DNA from: Pseudomonadota bacterium
GTDB taxonomy: Bacteria; Pseudomonadota; Gammaproteobacteria; Acidiferrobacterales; Sulfurifustaceae
Reading direction: 5' to 3'
Assembly: GCA_020354085.1 (NCBI GenBank)
Contig: CP070641.1
Coordinates: 621,762 to 626,983, forward strand
DNA length: 5,222 nucleotides
The notes under the pieces are model-generated. The model did not search any database, was not told the origin of the DNA, and saw only the letters and a program-made list of their open reading frames with translations. A program made the position numbers and the translations under genes. Positions 4,109 through 5,222 of the stretch are shown piece by piece (the first letter of the stretch is position 1; every line of letters starts with the position of its first letter).

Positions 4109-5222
4109 GTGAACGACGCGACCCAGGAAAAGCGCGAGCGCTTGGTATTGGTGGATGGTTCATCCTACCTATATCGCGCGTTCCATGCCATGCCAAGCTT
4201 TACCAGCTCGCAAGGCGAGCCAACCGGCGCCGTCTACGGCGTCACCAACATGTTGCGCAAGCTCTTGGCGAGCGAGGATCCGCAGTATGTCGCGGTGGTA
4301 TTCGACGCCAAGGGCAAAACCTTCCGCGACGATATCTATCCGGAATACAAAGCGAACCGCCCGCCGATGCCGGATGAGTTGTCACAGCAGATCGGATCGG
4401 TGCATGCCGTGGTCGAAGCGCTTGGCATCCCCTTGCTGCAAATAGAAGGCGTCGAGGCCGATGACGTCATTGGCACGCTGGCCCGCCAGGCCGCTGACCT
4501 TGGCATCGACACGCTGGTTTCCACCGGCGACAAAGACATGGCGCAATTAGTCGATGGGCACGTGCAACTCGTCGACACGATGAAGGACGCCGTCTACGAC
4601 CGCGCTGCGGTGATCGACAAGTTCGGTGTTCCGCCCGAGCGCATCGTCGACTATCTCGCGCTGGTCGGCGATAGTTCGGACAACATTCCTGGCGTGCCGG
4701 GCGTCGGTCCCAAGACCGCGGCCAAATGGCTCAATCAATACGGCACGCTTGATGCGATCAGCGCGCACGCCGCCGAGATTGGCGGCAAAGTCGGTGAAAG
4801 CCTGCGCGCCACGTTGACCCAACTACCGTTAGCACGCGAGTTGGCCACCATACGCTGCGATGTGCCGCTCGCCCAAGGACCGCGCGCGCTGCGCCGCTCG
4901 CCACCCGATGCCGCGCGCTTGCGCGAACTGTACGCGCGCTTCGAGTTCAAGAGCTGGCTCGCGGAACTCGGTGGGGTGAGCTCGGCGCAGTCACCGCCGG
5001 CGGGCGTCAGTGCGACGCGTGCCGACTACGCGATCATTCGTACCGACTCCGAGCTCGACGCCTGGCTCGTGCGCTTGCGGAGCGCACCGCTGTTCGCCTT
5101 CGACACCGAAACCACCAGCCTCGATGCCATGCAGGCCGAGTTGGTGGGCGTGTCGTTCAGCGATCGGGTTGGCAGAGCGGCTTACGTACCGCTTGCGCAC
5201 AACTACCCGGATGCACCCAGCC
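4109..5222 (+). CDS. polA: DNA polymerase I (partial, N-terminal 371 codons)
   Basis: Repair and Okazaki-maturation polymerase with 5'-3' exonuclease, 3'-5' exonuclease and polymerase domains. This window holds the first, the linker and the start of the second; the polymerase domain is beyond the right edge. The 5'-nuclease (about 12-290) shows LVLVDGSSYLYRAFHA (12-27), VFDAKGKTFRDDIY (64-77), YKANRPPMPDEL (80-91), GVEADDVIGTLA (114-125), STGDKDMAQLV (138-148) and GDSSDNIPGVPGVGPKTAAKW (187-207, helix-hairpin-helix and metal-binding Asp residues). The 3'-5' exonuclease begins near residue 307. It keeps the acidic motif FDTETTSLD (331-339; D332 and E334, equivalent to the E. coli Asp355/Glu357 pair), suggesting proofreading is intact, though the later exonuclease motifs are out of view. 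GTG 4109 is the chosen start: an in-frame TAG at 4082-4084 excludes anything upstream, no ATG or GTG lies between, and it gives a normal N-terminus. The ribosome site is weak (AGGGCGG). Confidence 0.97.
   Translation, partial: MNDATQEKRERLVLVDGSSYLYRAFHAMPSFTSSQGEPTGAVYGVTNMLRKLLASEDPQYVAVVFDAKGKTFRDDIYPEYKANRPPMPDELSQQIGSVHAVVEALGIPLLQIEGVEADDVIGTLARQAADLGIDTLVSTGDKDMAQLVDGHVQLVDTMKDAVYDRAAVIDKFGVPPERIVDYLALVGDSSDNIPGVPGVGPKTAAKWLNQYGTLDAISAHAAEIGGKVGESLRATLTQLPLARELATIRCDVPLAQGPRALRRSPPDAARLRELYARFEFKSWLAELGGVSSAQSPPAGVSATRADYAIIRTDSELDAWLVRLRSAPLFAFDTETTSLDAMQAELVGVSFSDRVGRAAYVPLAHNYPDAPS

Overview
The window is GC-rich, gene-dense chromosomal DNA from a proteobacterium, most likely a betaproteobacterium. 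That assignment rests on recalled family distributions: a membrane protein resembling the BPSS1780 family, and a DUF2782 exported protein close to polA (in Pseudomonas, DUF2782 is also a polA neighbour). No search was run. I see no mobile elements, CRISPR arrays, rRNA or tRNA genes, and no broken genes. The first and last genes are cut by the window edges.

Layout. Six genes lie on the minus strand. Read in transcription order (right to left) they are: a LOG-family phosphoribohydrolase (4020-3271); a small exported DUF2782 protein (3263-2898); a polytopic BPSS1780-like membrane protein (2857-2024); an HDAC-superfamily (AcuC-like) zinc deacylase (1980-1027); the TRAP small permease DctQ (1020-451); and the TRAP large permease DctM (from 445 or 454 to the left edge). 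One gene, polA (DNA polymerase I), starts at 4109 on the plus strand and runs off the right edge. The LOG gene and polA are divergent across an 88-bp intergenic region.

How the genes relate. LOG and DUF2782 are 7 bp apart and look co-transcribed. HDAC and dctQ are 6 bp apart, and dctM overlaps or abuts the end of dctQ behind the only strong Shine-Dalgarno sequence in the window. HDAC-dctQ-dctM is therefore probably a functional unit: an importer membrane module plus a cytoplasmic amide hydrolase, suggesting uptake and deacylation of an N-acylated or organic-acid compound (inference). The periplasmic binding protein DctP is not in view.

Non-coding signals. The two roughly 40-bp gaps flanking the membrane-protein gene each hold a perfect GGCGCA-type inverted repeat. 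The one upstream of the HDAC gene lies just behind a consensus TATAAT whose expected transcription start is the A of the HDAC start codon, so a leaderless, dyad-controlled transcript is possible. The polA/LOG gap carries a 14-bp imperfect direct repeat with a 20-bp period. Otherwise this is an ordinary housekeeping and transport region. I found no convincing new system. The most testable leads are the HDAC promoter architecture, the HDAC-TRAP linkage and the polA/LOG repeat.
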